A stretch of DNA of 64,000 nt from Collybiopsis luxurians FD-317 M1 (Eukaryota; Basidiomycota; Agaricomycetes; Agaricales; Omphalotaceae). The position numbers were made by a program, and so were the translations under genes. Location: the NCBI GenBank assembly GCA_000827265.1, contig KN834772.1:593346-657345 (forward strand). Reading direction: 5' to 3'. A model generated the notes under the pieces. The model was not told the DNA's origin. It was given only the letters and a program-made list of their open reading frames with translations, and searched no databases. Shown here in pieces: positions 35,907-48,780 of the stretch (the first letter of the stretch is position 1; the number at the start of each line of letters is the position of its first letter).

Positions 35907-37939
35907 GTGACCGCGGAGTTCCGTATGATGCAGAAAATACAGTTATAATACGCATGTCTAGCTCTATCTCAACCTCATAATTACGGGCCCATCTGTGCAC
36001 TTGAGTCCAATCGGGGACCAAACATGAACTTAAAGAAGACTGCGGAAGAATACAAACGATCGATTACGCGTCAGTACTCGCGATGGAGGGCTGGAACCGC
36101 AGACTACTTGGTGTAAAGAGTGCAGCGAAATTCTGGATGTCGTGTAAGTTATCAAAGAGGATTGCCTGTGTTGATTGACTAACATAGAAATTTCATTCCC
36201 ACCCTTCTCCGAGTCTAAGACAGAGTACTTCACACTGGACCCCTAATACTTCTTTATCTGTAGAAAATTAACTATGGCGAGCCACTGATGTCTCCGTCAA
36301 GTCCCTCAAAATAATCTTCCAATCACAAAAGATTTACTACTGGTGTCTTCGCCAAGTCCCTCGAAATAGTCTTCCAATCACGAATAGTCAGATGGGGTAC
36401 AATCGAGCTGAATTAGGTCTCAGAGGAGTTAACGTGAGTATGAAGGTCCTAAAAAATGGAGGAATCTGAACTGAATGCCCTCAAGTAAAATTTCTTTCCA
36501 ATATAGGCATGTTGCGAAGATCTTATGAGGGACAGAAGTTGTTCGTCTAAATAAAATTCGACTACAAATGATGGGTGAAAGTGAATCCAGTAAGTAACCA
36601 AAACGAGTAATAAAACATCTAACTAAGTATGTGGACCGTCCCAGTAATGTAAGTTCACCACAGTGGTACATTAAAAGATACTTTCAAACCCATCTTACGG
36701 TCAAGCCGAGTCTGAGAGAACAATATCAGAAGCTATACGAACAATAGATGCAGAATCCCATTCACAGCTCTATGATCGGTTCTGTACTCTCCTCTCGAGA
36801 TATAAGTCCTGGACAATAATCGGAAAATAATTGTTCTTACCTTATCGAACTCGAGGTGGCCAGAACATAAGATGTATCGACATACTATGTACGATGCGAG
36901 ATATGTCGATTGTTTGCAGTTACAGTGTTGAAAAAATAGTTCTTACCTTATTGAGATGGCCAGCCTGAAAGGTGCATTGAAATACAGCGCACGATACAAG
37001 ATACGTAGCTTGTTTGGGGGGGTCACACAATGCGACTACTGCGAATAATATTTGTACGCCGTTTCGATGGGCTAAGCCCATATGCAGTCCTTAGGTGAAA
37101 CAATGTTCTTACCTTTACTTGCTTTACTGATCGATCGAGGTTCATCAGGCTTCAGAGTTGATAACAGTTTACCCTCTAATACTTGCAAGATAACCTGAAT
37201 GATAGAATTCATACCAGAAATGAGGGCTGCGCACGTAAATGTCTATGAAGGTGTGGAACGTATTCACTAGACTTGCAGTTCAAAATGATGTTTATTTAAG
37301 CTAGTTTAGACGTATACCTACAGCGCTACAAGATAAACTCGCATAAGACAAAGATTTTCAATCAAAGATTGTGAGTTTCCCTCACAAAGCAAGGCCAGGT
37401 ATTTGGTGGAACTAGGTGGCTGCCAACCCAATGACAGTCGCTGATATGATTGTGAAAAAGCGAGTGGTCGCTCTCCTGCTTGGTAGCCATTAGGGGTGGT
37501 CGTGCGCTCCATCTGCCTTCGTAAGTTAAACGAAAGCAGGAGACGAGGCTTCAGACATTTTTTTTGACTCTTGCAAGTACTGACAGGCCCCCTCTCAACG
37601 CAAGAGGTACATATGAACAAGTGTGCAGTACGTCAGCCCTTATTTAGTAATTTACCGTCGTCCTGGTCAACCGCGTTTGCTCCCTCGTGGGACCCCGCAC
37701 GGAGTATTGATCTATTTTGGAAGTAGTTCACAGAATTATAATATTTTCTGTCATGAAGGGGGGTATTGAATTCAGTAAAGTTAACCCCGAATATCCTGCT
37801 CTAGTCACATATATCAACATTCAAAACTACCGTTAGAAGCGTACGATCCACATACACAAAGGAACCCGCGGGGTCGATATCGAATACGGTATTCGGAGAA
37901 CGTCAGAGAAGAATCAATGGTTCAATTGTCGAAAGCAAG
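35907..37939. other. 2 kb without a supported gene
   Basis: Sequence of ordinary composition with short local repeats: around 36290 and 36350 the phrase gtcttcgccaagtccctcga and a variant recur about 65 bases apart, as do cgacatactatgtacgat-like words near 36880 and 36980. Nothing coding recognised. Confidence 0.35.
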
Positions 37940-38152
37940 ATGAACACTCGTAATGCATTTGAATTAGATGAAATGGACCAGCTCGCGGCTTTGGTGTCAA
38001 ACCTGGTTGAGCTGGGGTCCAAGGCGAGTTATTTTGTTACGCGATCACACGAGGGAAAAAACACCTGCACAGTTCGAGACAACCCCCAGTTTCCACAGCA
38101 CCTCATCGCTACTTTCGTGGATTCTCAGAGCGAATTACTGCATCTTGATTGA
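37940..38152 (+). other. Upstream open frame of 70 codons
   Basis: ATG 37940 opens a short frame (MNTRNAFELDEMDQLAALVS) ending just before the start of the large gene at 38164. It could be an upstream ORF in the 5' UTR or a first exon whose splice to the main frame I could not find. Confidence 0.3.
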
Positions 38153-38163
38153 AACCTACATCC

Positions 38164-41100
38164 ATGCCTTCCCGAAGTAGTACCTCTCTCAAGATACCTT
38201 CTGCTCTCCTAACTGATTACCCCACAGAAAAAATTACACTCCACGAGACTCTAGAATCAAAGGAGCGGAGACTGGTGACTTTGCGCCAAGAGATTGAACT
38301 TCGCAAGCAAAAGCCTGTACGAGCTCAGAATAAGGCCCAGTCTGACCGGGCGCGCATAAAAAAGGAGAAGGAAATCCAGGATTTGGAGACTGAAATTGCG
38401 TCCATGCGAAAGCCCCCAAACGATGACCATTTAGTGGCGAGAGGTAGGTACTGTTTTATTGTTGAAGTTCCCATGCTCATACTCAGCCCAGCCTCGTCCG
38501 TTTTGTCTGACCTTTCTGACATTGACACTGAGAACCTAAAGGCCTCAACTTTGCCCTCCCGTCGTGATCAAGAGCCGAACATAGATGGACTAACCCAGAA
38601 ACCGATTGACAGTAGCACTTCAACGAATGTGTTGAACGCTCCTGGGTTTCCAATGCAGCAACACGAAGACAAATTGACAGGGGCCCAACAGGCAAATGGT
38701 GTTTGGAATGGTAAGCTTCATCCAAACGCCTTGTTTCCTTTCTTCACCAAATCGACAGACACTTCGGTTGGTATAATCAATGACGAGCATTTGCCCAGTA
38801 AGTTCATTGTGAATATCCTTCCAGGGTAACGTTGATACGGTCGAGTTAGATATTAAACCTGATGCTATGCCCGGTCAATCCCAGACTGAGGGAGCTCCAG
38901 AAACCACGAATATTCTGCAAGATGGTCTATCGATTTCGACCGGAGGAAGTAAAGACGCCGCGACAGGAATCGAAACCGCGAACGAGGATTTGAAAAGTAA
39001 GTTCCGGGTAGAAATTTTTTGCTATCTGCTGATCCGAAACTCGACACAGGCATTCCACCCAAGGTGGCAAAGCCCGCCAGTGTCAGCTACAAGCACCAGG
39101 CTGGTAAGATCATATTCGGACTCCTGGGCAAATTGCTTTTAGTGATCACATAGTAGACGGTCATCCCGACCTTTTACATGGTCAACAGCATGAAGAGCGA
39201 CCCTTCCTAGGTAATCCTTTGACTGATGGGCAAATTCCCTTCTTGTTTTCAACCGGCGGCGATGGCACTCATACGATAGGGGCTCGAGACGCGGATAAAG
39301 GGCCAAAGCGTAGGCATCAGCACAGAATAGTTTTATTGCATATTGACCTGATTTTTTACAGAGTTGGGATATACAGAGCTTGGATCTCATCTTATTGGCC
39401 AAGATCATGAGGTTTCAAGAAACGAGATTACAAGAGCGGAGGCTCAAGATGTGGTCGAAGGGCCAAAACGTAGGTATCAGAACAGAACAGGTTTGCTACG
39501 CGTTAATCTCGTTTTACAGAACTTGGACCTGAATTTATGCCTAACCAGGATCAAGAAACTATGAGAAGCGCAGGCAGCGGAACAGACGTCGCTTCGCACG
39601 TAGGTCGTATATTGGATCAGGCGATGTTTGGACCCACCGGAACGAGTGTCGTTAAAGCCAACACAAACTTTCCACGCTTCTCCATTGCTGAACCTCGATC
39701 AACCGAAGGTAAGGAACTATGGGCAGGATGGCGGTATATGAGACACATTCAATCGGTACCGCCAGGTTTGCCTATATCTGATTCGTCGACCAATAAAAGA
39801 GCTCCGCGTCCACTATTTTCACCGGCGACCTCCGTGGATAGTCATTCTCATCACTCAGCAACAGCCCAATCAGAACTCAAGGTCATATTCGATAATGATC
39901 CGAACACTCCCCCCCTCACCACTTTTCCGCTACCCGCTCCAGATACCCTGGAACCGAGTGGTATAATTGAGGATAGCGTATTGACGAATACTAATGAGGC
40001 TATCGCCGAGGTAGATTTCTCTCGCACGGAAATGCTAGTCGACCCTGCAGTACCGCAACCCACGGATGAAGAATCGATTGTTCTAGGTATCGATGACAAA
40101 AAGGTTGTAGAGACAGGACAAGGAAGTATTGGGTCCAATGATGACCACGTCAGCGATAAGCTTAAAGAGCTGCTTGCTATCGCTAAGGCGAATGGGCTGA
40201 CATTGGTACCATTCAAGACTGAGGATAGCGACGAGGTAGATATGGCGGCATTTGCACAGGCTCCAGCGGGCGTAAGCAACAAGAAAGCCACCGGAGCTAA
40301 TGGCGGGAAGAAAACCAGGAAACGCAAAAATGCAAAGATCGAGGGCAATTCGAATCAGCGTAAGTCCAGCAGCCTTTCAAAGAAAAATATTGACATTGAG
40401 TCCGGTAGTCGAGGGATTCACTCCCATAGAGAGTGAGGGGCAGCAAGCATCGGAGGAGAGTAAAATACCTGCAAAAAAGAGGAAGATCAGTCAGTAATCG
40501 TTCCTCGAAGAAGTTATGCACTGACCTGAAGGAGACTAGACCAGGATGATGATGAATATCAACCAGAAACAGATGCCGAAGAGGGCACAGAAGCATTGAA
40601 GGTTTCAAAAAGTACCGTAGGCGACGCTGGTGGTTCAAAAGGATCCAGGAAAAAAGTAATAGACTGTAAGTGAGAACCTCTCGGTGCCATCGAAGCGAAT
40701 ATCACAACTTACCAATCTTCAGACGAAGAGAAAGTCGCACTGGCAAAGGATATTTCGAAAAAAAGTATGTGTTAGGCCGTTGCAATCTTTTTTGTACTAA
40801 ATGATTGGCTAGGGGAGGCGGAGGAAGCAATCCAGGAGTTCCTCATTAAGGGTACCAAGATCGATCCCACCCTAAAAAACCTCCTGCGGGAAGTCGACTT
40901 TTTTGTGAGCGATTGCGGATCCATCTGCAAGGAGCTCTCCCTCAAAATCCTCACTACCAAGTTTGGAACTACGCGATGCCTGAACCACCACAACACACGG
41001 AACTCGGTAGTAAACGATTGGAATGGTACCAGTCGGGAGTTTCAAAACACCGGAGTTCCCTTTAGAGAATCTTGGCCGAGACAGCAGAAGAGAGCAGATG

Positions 41101-41489
41101 CTCTGCACTGCGGCTGTCATTGGGAACGAGCCGTGCTCGAGTTTTATATGTTTAAGACTGGAAAGATCGGTTCTCGCGAGAGGGAGGAGCTGAGAGAGGA
41201 AGGGGAGCCCGAGGTTCCAAAAGAAGGATGGAAGATGCAATACCTGCACCCTCGCCTACGGGAGCTTGTGCTAGGTCAGGTGCAGGATGAAGCAGGGTGG
41301 TGTCTCGACGATATTTGGACCCTGAAGAAAGAGCAAAACCGGTGGGTGAAACGATCAGAGATAGAAAGACTAGAGGGAATGGTTAGGAGAATGCAAAATC
41401 GTTTGGAGGTGGCGAAGAATAGAGAATTTGAAGCCATTCAGCAGAGGGAACGGGTCCAAGCGATATTGCGAAGCCAAGGATTGTCATAG
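38164..41489 (+). CDS. Large unrecognised nuclear-type protein, multi-exon
   Basis: Starts at ATG 38164 (MPSRSSTSLKIPSALL) and ends at TAG 41487-41489. Introns supported by good borders and frame include those at about 38800-38851, 39480-39520 and three between 40360 and 40810. The N-terminus has a long charged helix (TLRQEIELRKQKPVRAQNKA). The middle is low-complexity and acidic. Lysine-rich nuclear signals follow (KKTRKRKNAK, PAKKRKIS). The last 230 residues look folded: EEAIQEFLIKGTKIDPTLKN, VDFFVSDCGSICKELSL, RADALHCGCHWERAVLEFYM, and a final coiled coil (RLEGMVRRMQNRLEVAKNRE). I do not recognise the family. A duplicated exon sits at 39360-39590. A nuclear structural or DNA-associated role is inferred only from composition. 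Confidence 0.6.
39284..39590 (+). repeat. Duplicated exon-intron unit inside the large gene
   Basis: Two neighbouring units of about 165 bases share gggccaaagcgtaggcatca against gggccaaaacgtaggtatca, followed by a matching intron that ends tttacag and an exon beginning with a QLG codon series. Both introns are phase 1, so duplication leaves the frame intact. The copied exons differ clearly (GYTELGSHLIGQDHE against GPEFMPNQDQE), so the event is not very recent. Confidence 0.7.
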
Positions 41490-42443
41490 AGTGGACGTTT
41501 AGCAATGTAAACTGGACAGCTAGAGTAGAAATTTTCATTCTCTGCAATGTGTGGGACTATCCCTCCACGATAGACAGATGGGTTTACCCCATATCCGTTG
41601 TAATTGTTTTGAAAGAAATGGAATTAGATGTTGAAGTCCTTTTAGCGCTGACCAACCAGTAGGCGCCTATCACGTATTGAATGACCATTTACCATAATTC
41701 TTACGCCTCCGTCGTGGGTTCCGCGAACGTGGAGTATCTTGCTCGACACAGGACATCTTGGAGATCCTACCTATTTTTCAAGATCTATTCAATGTTTGAT
41801 GACGCCAACTTGGACGGTTAGTCAATTCTTTCTCAATTTTGTCCGCTTGAACTGACACGCAGCTTTACATTTTCGCTGCAAGGTCCTTCTCAATGTTGAG
41901 GCTTCTAATTCTTATCATTTTATCAAGCCCCCATCTATATCAGCCTCGTTCAATGACCAGGTTCAGTCTCGTCTGTGCAACTTCACGTAGGATACGGATG
42001 GTACCTCTTCGGACTATACATTATGTTGACATCCCGTTCCTTCCATACATAGATAGCCCGTTTACTATGATCAAATCGACATCTCTTCATCCGTGTCATG
42101 TCAGCCTCTCTTGGCCTTATTACCTCCCATGGTCCCGGAAGATCCAGTCTCGTTCTGTTGAATTCAGGCGTAATCGTGGCACCCCCTGCAAAAATAATAG
42201 AAAATCAACAAAAATTTTTGAATATCATTGCACTAGAAAGTACAGGTCAGATTTACATAATTTTTGGACCCTTCAACCAGCAAACCAGTTCGTACCGGTT
42301 CATGATAAGTTTTGGATTGGTATGTACAACACAGAGTCTAACTGCTAGCCGCCGTTTAACCCTTGAGAATAGCCCTGGAGTCCGCTGTTTACCATGTACA
42401 TGAACTTCTACAAAAAGCAGCTGCTAATCACAAAATATGGGCC
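41490..42443. other. Spacer upstream of the F-box-like gene
   Basis: 950 bases. A plus-strand open stretch (41893-42348) lacks motifs. In-frame sequence just upstream of 42444 is open but carries no better start. Confidence 0.35.
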
Positions 42444-43978
42444 ATGATAAAACTTTCTCGAGACTTCCCTACAGAGTTGCTTCAGGAGATAGGTGCTCTC
42501 TCCCACTCCTGCGAGCTGTGCGCTCTCACGAGAACCAATAAAAGGTTCTATCGTGTTTTCAACCCTTCTCTTTATTCGTCGATTCCTTGCTCCGCTCTCA
42601 TCACGGTGGCATGTCCTCAGAGTGAACGGTGCCCTACGCTGAAACCCCATCCGGCCAGCTTCGTTCGAAATCTGGATATCTCTGATAGGTGGCTTGGCCC
42701 TGAAGTTGTCTCCGGTTTCCTGAAAGACACACTTAGAAATATAGCTCGATTTCGACCTGCTTACCGTGTAGTCTCTGCAAATTTCGATACGAGGCGGAGC
42801 TCAATTCCGCGCGCGATGACTGTCTTAGGTCCTTCCTTTGTAACGGTTACTTCCTTGATCTTAGGACAATCATTCCCTTCCACTGGTGCCTTGGAATCTT
42901 TGGCTGGATCCGTAAGTCGCCTAGTTTTTCAGCGTTGATATATCTTATATGGGACTTGAGTAGCATTCCATCTTCGGGCCTTTGCTCAAGACAGTGGTCA
43001 TTTCCTTTGGCTATGCCTTGCCACCCAGTGAGTATATCTTTTATGTTCCCCGGTAAAGCTGAAGTCTCATTTCAATGGATCATCGAAGACGGCTACCAGG
43101 ATCTCGCCAGCCTTCTCCTCCGCATTGTCATTCACAACTCCAATATAAAACATTTGGAACTTCGCCTCCCCACCTCATATCACCCTGAAGAAGCCGATGT
43201 ACTGCAAGCCCTCCTTGATTCTGAACAACTGCAAATTCCTTTGCTCGAACACCTCGCCTTCTTCTCTAATTTTTGTCGGCATATCTTCGATCTGCAGGCC
43301 TTTATCACTCGTCATTCCGAGAAACTTCAACGCGTCGATTTATTTATGGATGCCCTTCGGTCCATGAACCTCTCTTTTATTGAGTCCCTGCACTCTCTGC
43401 GGTATTTTAATGGCACGGCTGACCAAGTTACATTCGTATGCTATGCACACCCGCAGACCCTTAACAGCGTCACTGTTCACTCCTTTAGTCCATTCACTCT
43501 TCCTCGGGCGACTTCCTCTCTGCACGAAGCCCTAGCTCAAACGAGCTTCTTGCAAAGTCTTCGCATCAGCGATTCTTGTCCCTGGGCTGGTTATGATTAC
43601 GATTCTGTGGCTGAAGTGGTGGAGGCTTGTCCCCACCTAACTAATTTTGACTGTTTAGTTGAGGAGAGTCTCACTTCCTCGTCTGAGGTAAATTTTTTCT
43701 TAGTTGTATCTCACTTCTCTTACCAACCGTCTGCTTTTCAGGCTCTACTCCCACTGTACAGAACGGTACTTCAGGCTCTCCGGCACTTAGAATTTCTAAC
43801 GATTCGCACTTTCTATGTATTCAATATCGCCGACGTGAGACGAGTACATACGGTCGCTGTTCATGATGCGCTAGTCTCGCTGGATCTCCCCTTCAGGCAA
43901 TTACATGTTGCGGCGGGCAGGGCTCAGGGCCCACCAGTTTGGTCTTATCTCTTTGCGGGGCAGAATAACTTAGTGTAA
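42444..43978 (+). CDS. F-box-like protein with LRR-like region
   Basis: Starts at ATG 42444 (MIKLSRDFPTELLQEIGALS) where the F-box begins at once: DFPTELLQEIG, then CELCALTRTNKRFYRVFNPS. The body is a typical Agaricomycete substrate-recognition part with scattered leucine-rich strands (IKHLELRLPTSY, LQSLRISDSCP, CPHLTNFDCLVEES). At least two introns are needed: one near 42912-42963 (donor GTAAGT after AGS) and one at 43689-43740 (GTAAAT...TTTTCAG). A third near 43030 is likely but its borders are uncertain. The stop is at 43976-43978. Expected to act as an SCF ubiquitin-ligase adaptor; target unknown. Confidence 0.65.
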
Positions 43979-44383
43979 AGAACGAGTATACATTACTTTC
44001 TGTGACCCCATTGTCTGTAGAGGTTTAAGTACTTTTGATGGCTTGACCGGTCACTAGTTACGCTGTACGCACAAAATTATTTTTTTTTCTGTACCAAGTC
44101 AATCTCAATTCAGATGCGCACTCATTTTTGTGTACGCTGAGTGATGTTGTACTTTGTTGATCCATATTTATTTCTAAAGGTTATGTCAAATAAGGCCTTC
44201 CGAGGAGTTGCTTAAGTGGAACATCAACTACGACGCGAATGGGAACAACGAATAAGTGAAAGTCTTATATCGTTGTATTGTGTGAGGTGTTCAGAGTGTT
44301 TTTGAACATCTATATAGGTACTTTGATACATATTCGTGTACCAGACACAGGAGAACTTTAGGCCGGACCAAGACCAGAGGGGA
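43979..44383. other. Spacer and 5' region of the next gene
   Basis: 405 bases between same-strand genes, AT-rich, with a T-run near 44082-44090. Presumed 3' UTR and promoter. Confidence 0.35.
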
Positions 44384-46617
44384 ATGGTACGCAGGCTGGA
44401 TGCTTGACTGTAAACTGTTGCTAACGGGCTCATTTGGCTTGTTTTCAGGCGACGGAAATTGAGAATTTGCCTTGGACATTTCAGAATGTCTTGCAGCACC
44501 CCGAAATTTTAACCAGACATGCTGCTCCAGGTACAGGTAAGATTTTCAGTTTCTATTCGAAGTGCCCCAGTTTTGAATGTCTTTCAGAAATTGGTGCTTT
44601 CGACGCAACTCTGGGGAATGTTGTTGAAGGAGATCTTGCTGTTTTGACACCCAACGCCGATGCTCTATATTACCCTCCTCGAATCTGTCGCGTTCGACTA
44701 CGCAATGACTACCATTATGCCACAGATGATCCTGTTTACTATCCTCAACCGTTTGACCCACAAGCTCCTCATCTCGCAATCATGCTTACCCCTACCCGTG
44801 GATTGAACGACCCTTATTCCGCAGCTTGGATAAACCCAACTTCCGATGACTTCAAAACTACACGGGAAAACGACAAGATAATAGTGGGACATTTTGTGAA
44901 TTCCTATATCAGCAGCCTGCAAAAACTCTGTCTCCTTGCTCTATCAGAAATTCCCCATGACAGTAGTGACGAGTTCTTAAACCGGGCATCATCTAGTCTC
45001 CAGATACAAGTGGAACTTTTAGTTCAAGGAGGACCTAAGAAGGAGCTGTTCGCTCGTGCTGCGATCATACGACGTCTCTCTCTCGAGATCAACGCACGGG
45101 TTCGCTGGCTTAGTGATAAATGGCAGCAAAGGCTCGGTAATGCGAAACTTAGAAAAAAAGCCCAGATTGCGAACGTTATGGGTGCCTTCACCGAAAACCC
45201 CGAGGAAGCCAATGTGCTCTTTCATATGGGAATTCCTGTCTGGCGTGTGATTCATATGGACAGGCTGCCTCCGATGCAGCGAATCGACCATGTCTCTCCT
45301 GTTATTAAGGAAGACTCCTTCGGCATGCTGTTTCGCCCCGACGGATTTATGGTTGACTGCCGTGATGCAGACCCACCTCATAAAATAATCTACGAAGGAT
45401 TCCCAAGGAAGCCGGAACGTTATCTGTCAATGGCGTCGTATATGCGGTCGCTTGTGGGACTCAGAGAGGAGGAAACAACGATGGGAACGAAACGGCCACG
45501 TAGCACCATAGCAGTGTCCAGGGCTGCTGGGTTGACTCCTTCGGTTCTCAGGGATGGAACGGTCACGACTGGTGTTAGAGTATCGCCCTGTGAGTCCATA
45601 TTTGGCTTTTCTCAAAGTTCATTTCGTTGATATATTCCAGACGCCAGGCCAAGTAAGAAGCACAAAGTAACCCCTCCCGAAAAAAACCCCTTCATTGTAT
45701 TATCACGCCCTTCTATGCCTCCGGCATTAGAATTGTGGGAGCAAGCGTTGAAGCTGCTAGCTGACTACAACCAGACCTACATTTCTCCTGTGCACATCGA
45801 CAGCAGGTTCTCCCTTCCACCCATTCGCAAAATCGCTTCGTCGAATAATCCCCAGGTCGTTGCGAAGCTTATTTTTGGCTGGCTGCGTATTCGCTCTCTG
45901 GTTCTATCCAAGCTTCCTGCTCAAGGTTCGAGCGACAACAAGGCTGCCCCAGCGGGGCAACCTTCCCGCGATAGGGAAAACCAAGACTGGCGTGCTGGAA
46001 GCAAGGAGTGGCGTTGCCTCTTAGAAGTCGCCGGCGGGATATACGACGAAGGGAAAGATCAGGATACCCTTGCTTCCAGGCGTCATGCAGAGATGAAGAT
46101 ACGGCTCCGGGACCTGGGGGCCGAAGAAATCGATATCGACCAAATATCTGAGTGCCCAGTTTTTTGGGATGGTAAACCACTTCCATTAGCGGATATACCT
46201 CCCTTCGAAGTTATTCGTCAGATATTGTGGGAGATTGCTGAACTTGGGTTTCGTCAAGATTTGGTCTCCCTAGATCGTTGTCTTGATGAGAGCGGAATGT
46301 CGCTGGTGGATCGCGCAGAGATGCTTAACAGATGCTGGAAGGGATCGGCCCAAGTGGCGAATTTTCATAATGCAAGTGAAGGTTTGGCGGCCACTTCTAG
46401 TGAGGATCGCTATCCTTACCTTCGCGCATTGCATCAAGTTATGGGGACCTGGGCAGGAAATAAACCAACCGAATTGTTGGTTGCTTTTCCTCCTTGTAAT
46501 GGTGCTCATAACTTCCATAACATCTTGAAGCGATTTGAGGAGTCAATGGCCAGGTTTTATACTCGTTCTTTTCTTTTGGTTTTCTCACGTCCAGCTTGCA
46601 TTCCTCATCGCCTGTAG
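44384..46617 (+). CDS. Agaricomycete protein of unknown function, 689 residues
   Basis: Four exons: 44384-44386 (the ATG alone), 44449-44536, 44588-45589 and 45641-46617, summing to 690 codons. The first intron lies directly after the start codon (GTACGC ... branch gctaac ... TTTTCAG), giving MATEIENLPWTF. Segments: IGAFDATLGNVVEGDLAVLT, a helical block ending WLSDKWQQRLGNAKLRKKAQ, then NVMGAFTENPEEANVLFHMG and IPVWRVIHMDRLPP. The second half has PPALELWEQALKLLADYN, PPIRKIASSNNPQVVAKLIF, a DWRAGSKEWRCLL motif, and ends FYTRSFLLVFSRPACIPHRL. I recognise this as a family expanded in mushroom-forming fungi, always anonymous, and possibly linked to mobile DNA. No catalytic motif is visible. It lies right at the border of the repeat-rich compartment. 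Confidence 0.7.
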
Positions 46618-46979
46618 TAACAATCTCTGTAGTGATAGCTCACCATATTTTTACCTACATATTCTTGGTAGTCATTGTGGTATTGCATGTATTACACGAC
46701 TTATACTTATAGTTTTAACGTATCTTGATAATCACATTTAGAAATTGAAATCCGTATTGTACGTCGAGAGTGAGAATTTCAAGCTTCGTGATTTTAACAA
46801 AAACTGGTTCTTGGATTCCGATATAAGCTTAGTTTTCAACTGATGGGCTTGTATCAATACTAAGCCCTATCTCGACATCTACTGTTTTTGAGCTAAAGCC
46901 AAAGCTGCAGGGCACAAAAAATTGACTTAGTCTAACGCTGCTGAGCTATCATTCAAAGGCACTAAAGGATAACTTATCA
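46618..46979. other. Border between gene space and repeat block
   Basis: About 360 bases. The first part is AT-rich 3' flank of the preceding gene. From about 46900 the words of the satellite array (ctgctgagctatcatt) appear. CpG becomes rare here. Confidence 0.5.
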
Positions 46980-48780
46980 CTGCAGGAGCATAGATATTCC
47001 ACCAGCATTTGATTGCAGGAGCTGGCCTTTTAGAAACAGCATTCTGGTGCTGGTGGTTTAACAGTAGTAGAAACCTGGTGCCATTGGCTGCAGCGGCACT
47101 TTGATACTGTTAATGTATGGCCTCTAGCAGTTCCTCAGTGCTGATTCCATTTGTACTTGCAAAAAGATGTCTAACTCTAGTGCTACTAGACCAAAGTATA
47201 ACTCACTACTGAAATAGCAACAACATTCTACCAGACCTCCTCTGCACCAGTATTTGATTGCAAAGACTGGTCATTTGGTAATGGAATTCTGGTGCTGGTG
47301 GCCACTTAACTGCAGTATCAATCTGGTGCCATTGGCTGCAGTTGCATCTTCATGCTATTAGTCTATGGCCCTCAGCAGCACCTCAGGGCTGTTTTCAATT
47401 GCCGTTGTGCATAAATAGATATACTCTAATGCTGCTGAGCTCTCATTTAAAGGCATTGAAGGATTACTTTTCACTGCAGGAGTATGGATATTCTACCAGC
47501 ACTTGATTGCGTGAGCCGGTTATTCAGAAACAGCATTTTGGTGCTGGTGGAAAATGGACAGTAGTAGAAACCTGGTGCCATTGGCTGCAGTGGCACTTTG
47601 ATGCTATTAAAATTTAATGTATGACCTCTAGCAGTTCCTCAGGGCTGTTTCCATTTGCAAAAACTTAAAGATTACTAACTTAGCAATGACATTCCACAAG
47701 ACCTCCCCTGCACCAGCATTTGATTGCAGGGCCTAGTCATTTGGGAATGACATTCTGGTGCTAGTCACCCTTAACTGCAGAAGAAGTCTGGTGCCATTGG
47801 CTGCAGTGGCATCTTCATGCTATTATCCTATCGCCTCCAACAGCACCTCTAAGCTGTTTTCAATTGCCCTTGTTGGAAAAAAAAATTCAGTTTAACTATC
47901 ATTTGAAGGCACTAAGGTAGTACTTTTCACTGCAAGAGCATGGTCATTCCACTAGCATTTGATTGCGGGAGCCGGTCTTTTAGAGACAGCATTCCAGTGC
48001 TGGTGGCAAATTTACAGTAGTAGAAACCTGGTGTCATTGGCTGCAGTGGCACTTTGATGCTATTTTGCTCAGATTCAAGTTACTACTGCAATAGCAATGA
48101 CATTCCACTAGAACTCGACTACACCAGCATTTGGTTGCAAGGACCGGTCATTTGGTAATGGCATTCTGATGCTGGTGGCCACTTAACTGCAGTAGAAATC
48201 TGGTGCTAATGGCTGCAGTGGCATCTTCATGCTATTTGTCTATAGCCTCCAGCAGCACCTCAATGCTGTTTCCAATTACACCTGCTTTTGAAAAATTGAC
48301 TTAGTCTAATGCTGCTTTGCTATCATTTAAAGGTACTAAGGTAGTACTTTTCACTGCAGGAGCATGGTCATTCTACCATCATTTGATTGCAGGAGCCAGT
48401 CTTTTAGAGACAGCTTCTAGTATTGGTGGTAAATTTGCAGTAGTAGAAACCTGGTGCCATTCGCTGCAGTGGTGCTTTGATGCTATTACTGTATGACCTC
48501 CAGCAGTTCCTCAGTGCTGATTCCATTTACACTTGTGAAGAGATGTTTAACTCTAGCACTATTAGGCCAAAGTATAACTTACTACTGCAGTAGCAATGAC
48601 GTTCTACCAGGGCTCCTCTGCACCAGCATTTGAATGCGGGGACCGGTCATTTGGTAATGGCATTCTGGTGCTGGTGGCCACTTAACTGCAGTAGCATCTT
48701 CATGCTATTAGTCTATGGCCTCCAGCAGCACCTCAGGGTTGTTTTCGATTGCCCTTGTTTAAAAATTGACCTATGCTAAT
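46980..48780. repeat. Dimeric satellite array (two alternating ~240-bp monomers)
   Basis: Two related monomers alternate four times. Type X starts near 46980, 47476, 47930 and 48354 (actgcaggagcatgg) and contains gcagtagtagaaacctggtg-like words and ggcactttgatgct. Type Y starts near 47211, 47680, 48081 and 48583 (tagcaatgacattc) and contains gccacttaactgcag and ggcatcttcatgct. Both share ccagcatttgattgc, cattctggtgctggtgg and tggtgccattggctgcag. The X-to-X distance falls from about 490 to 420 bases. No coding capacity; nearly no CpG. Confidence 0.85.
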
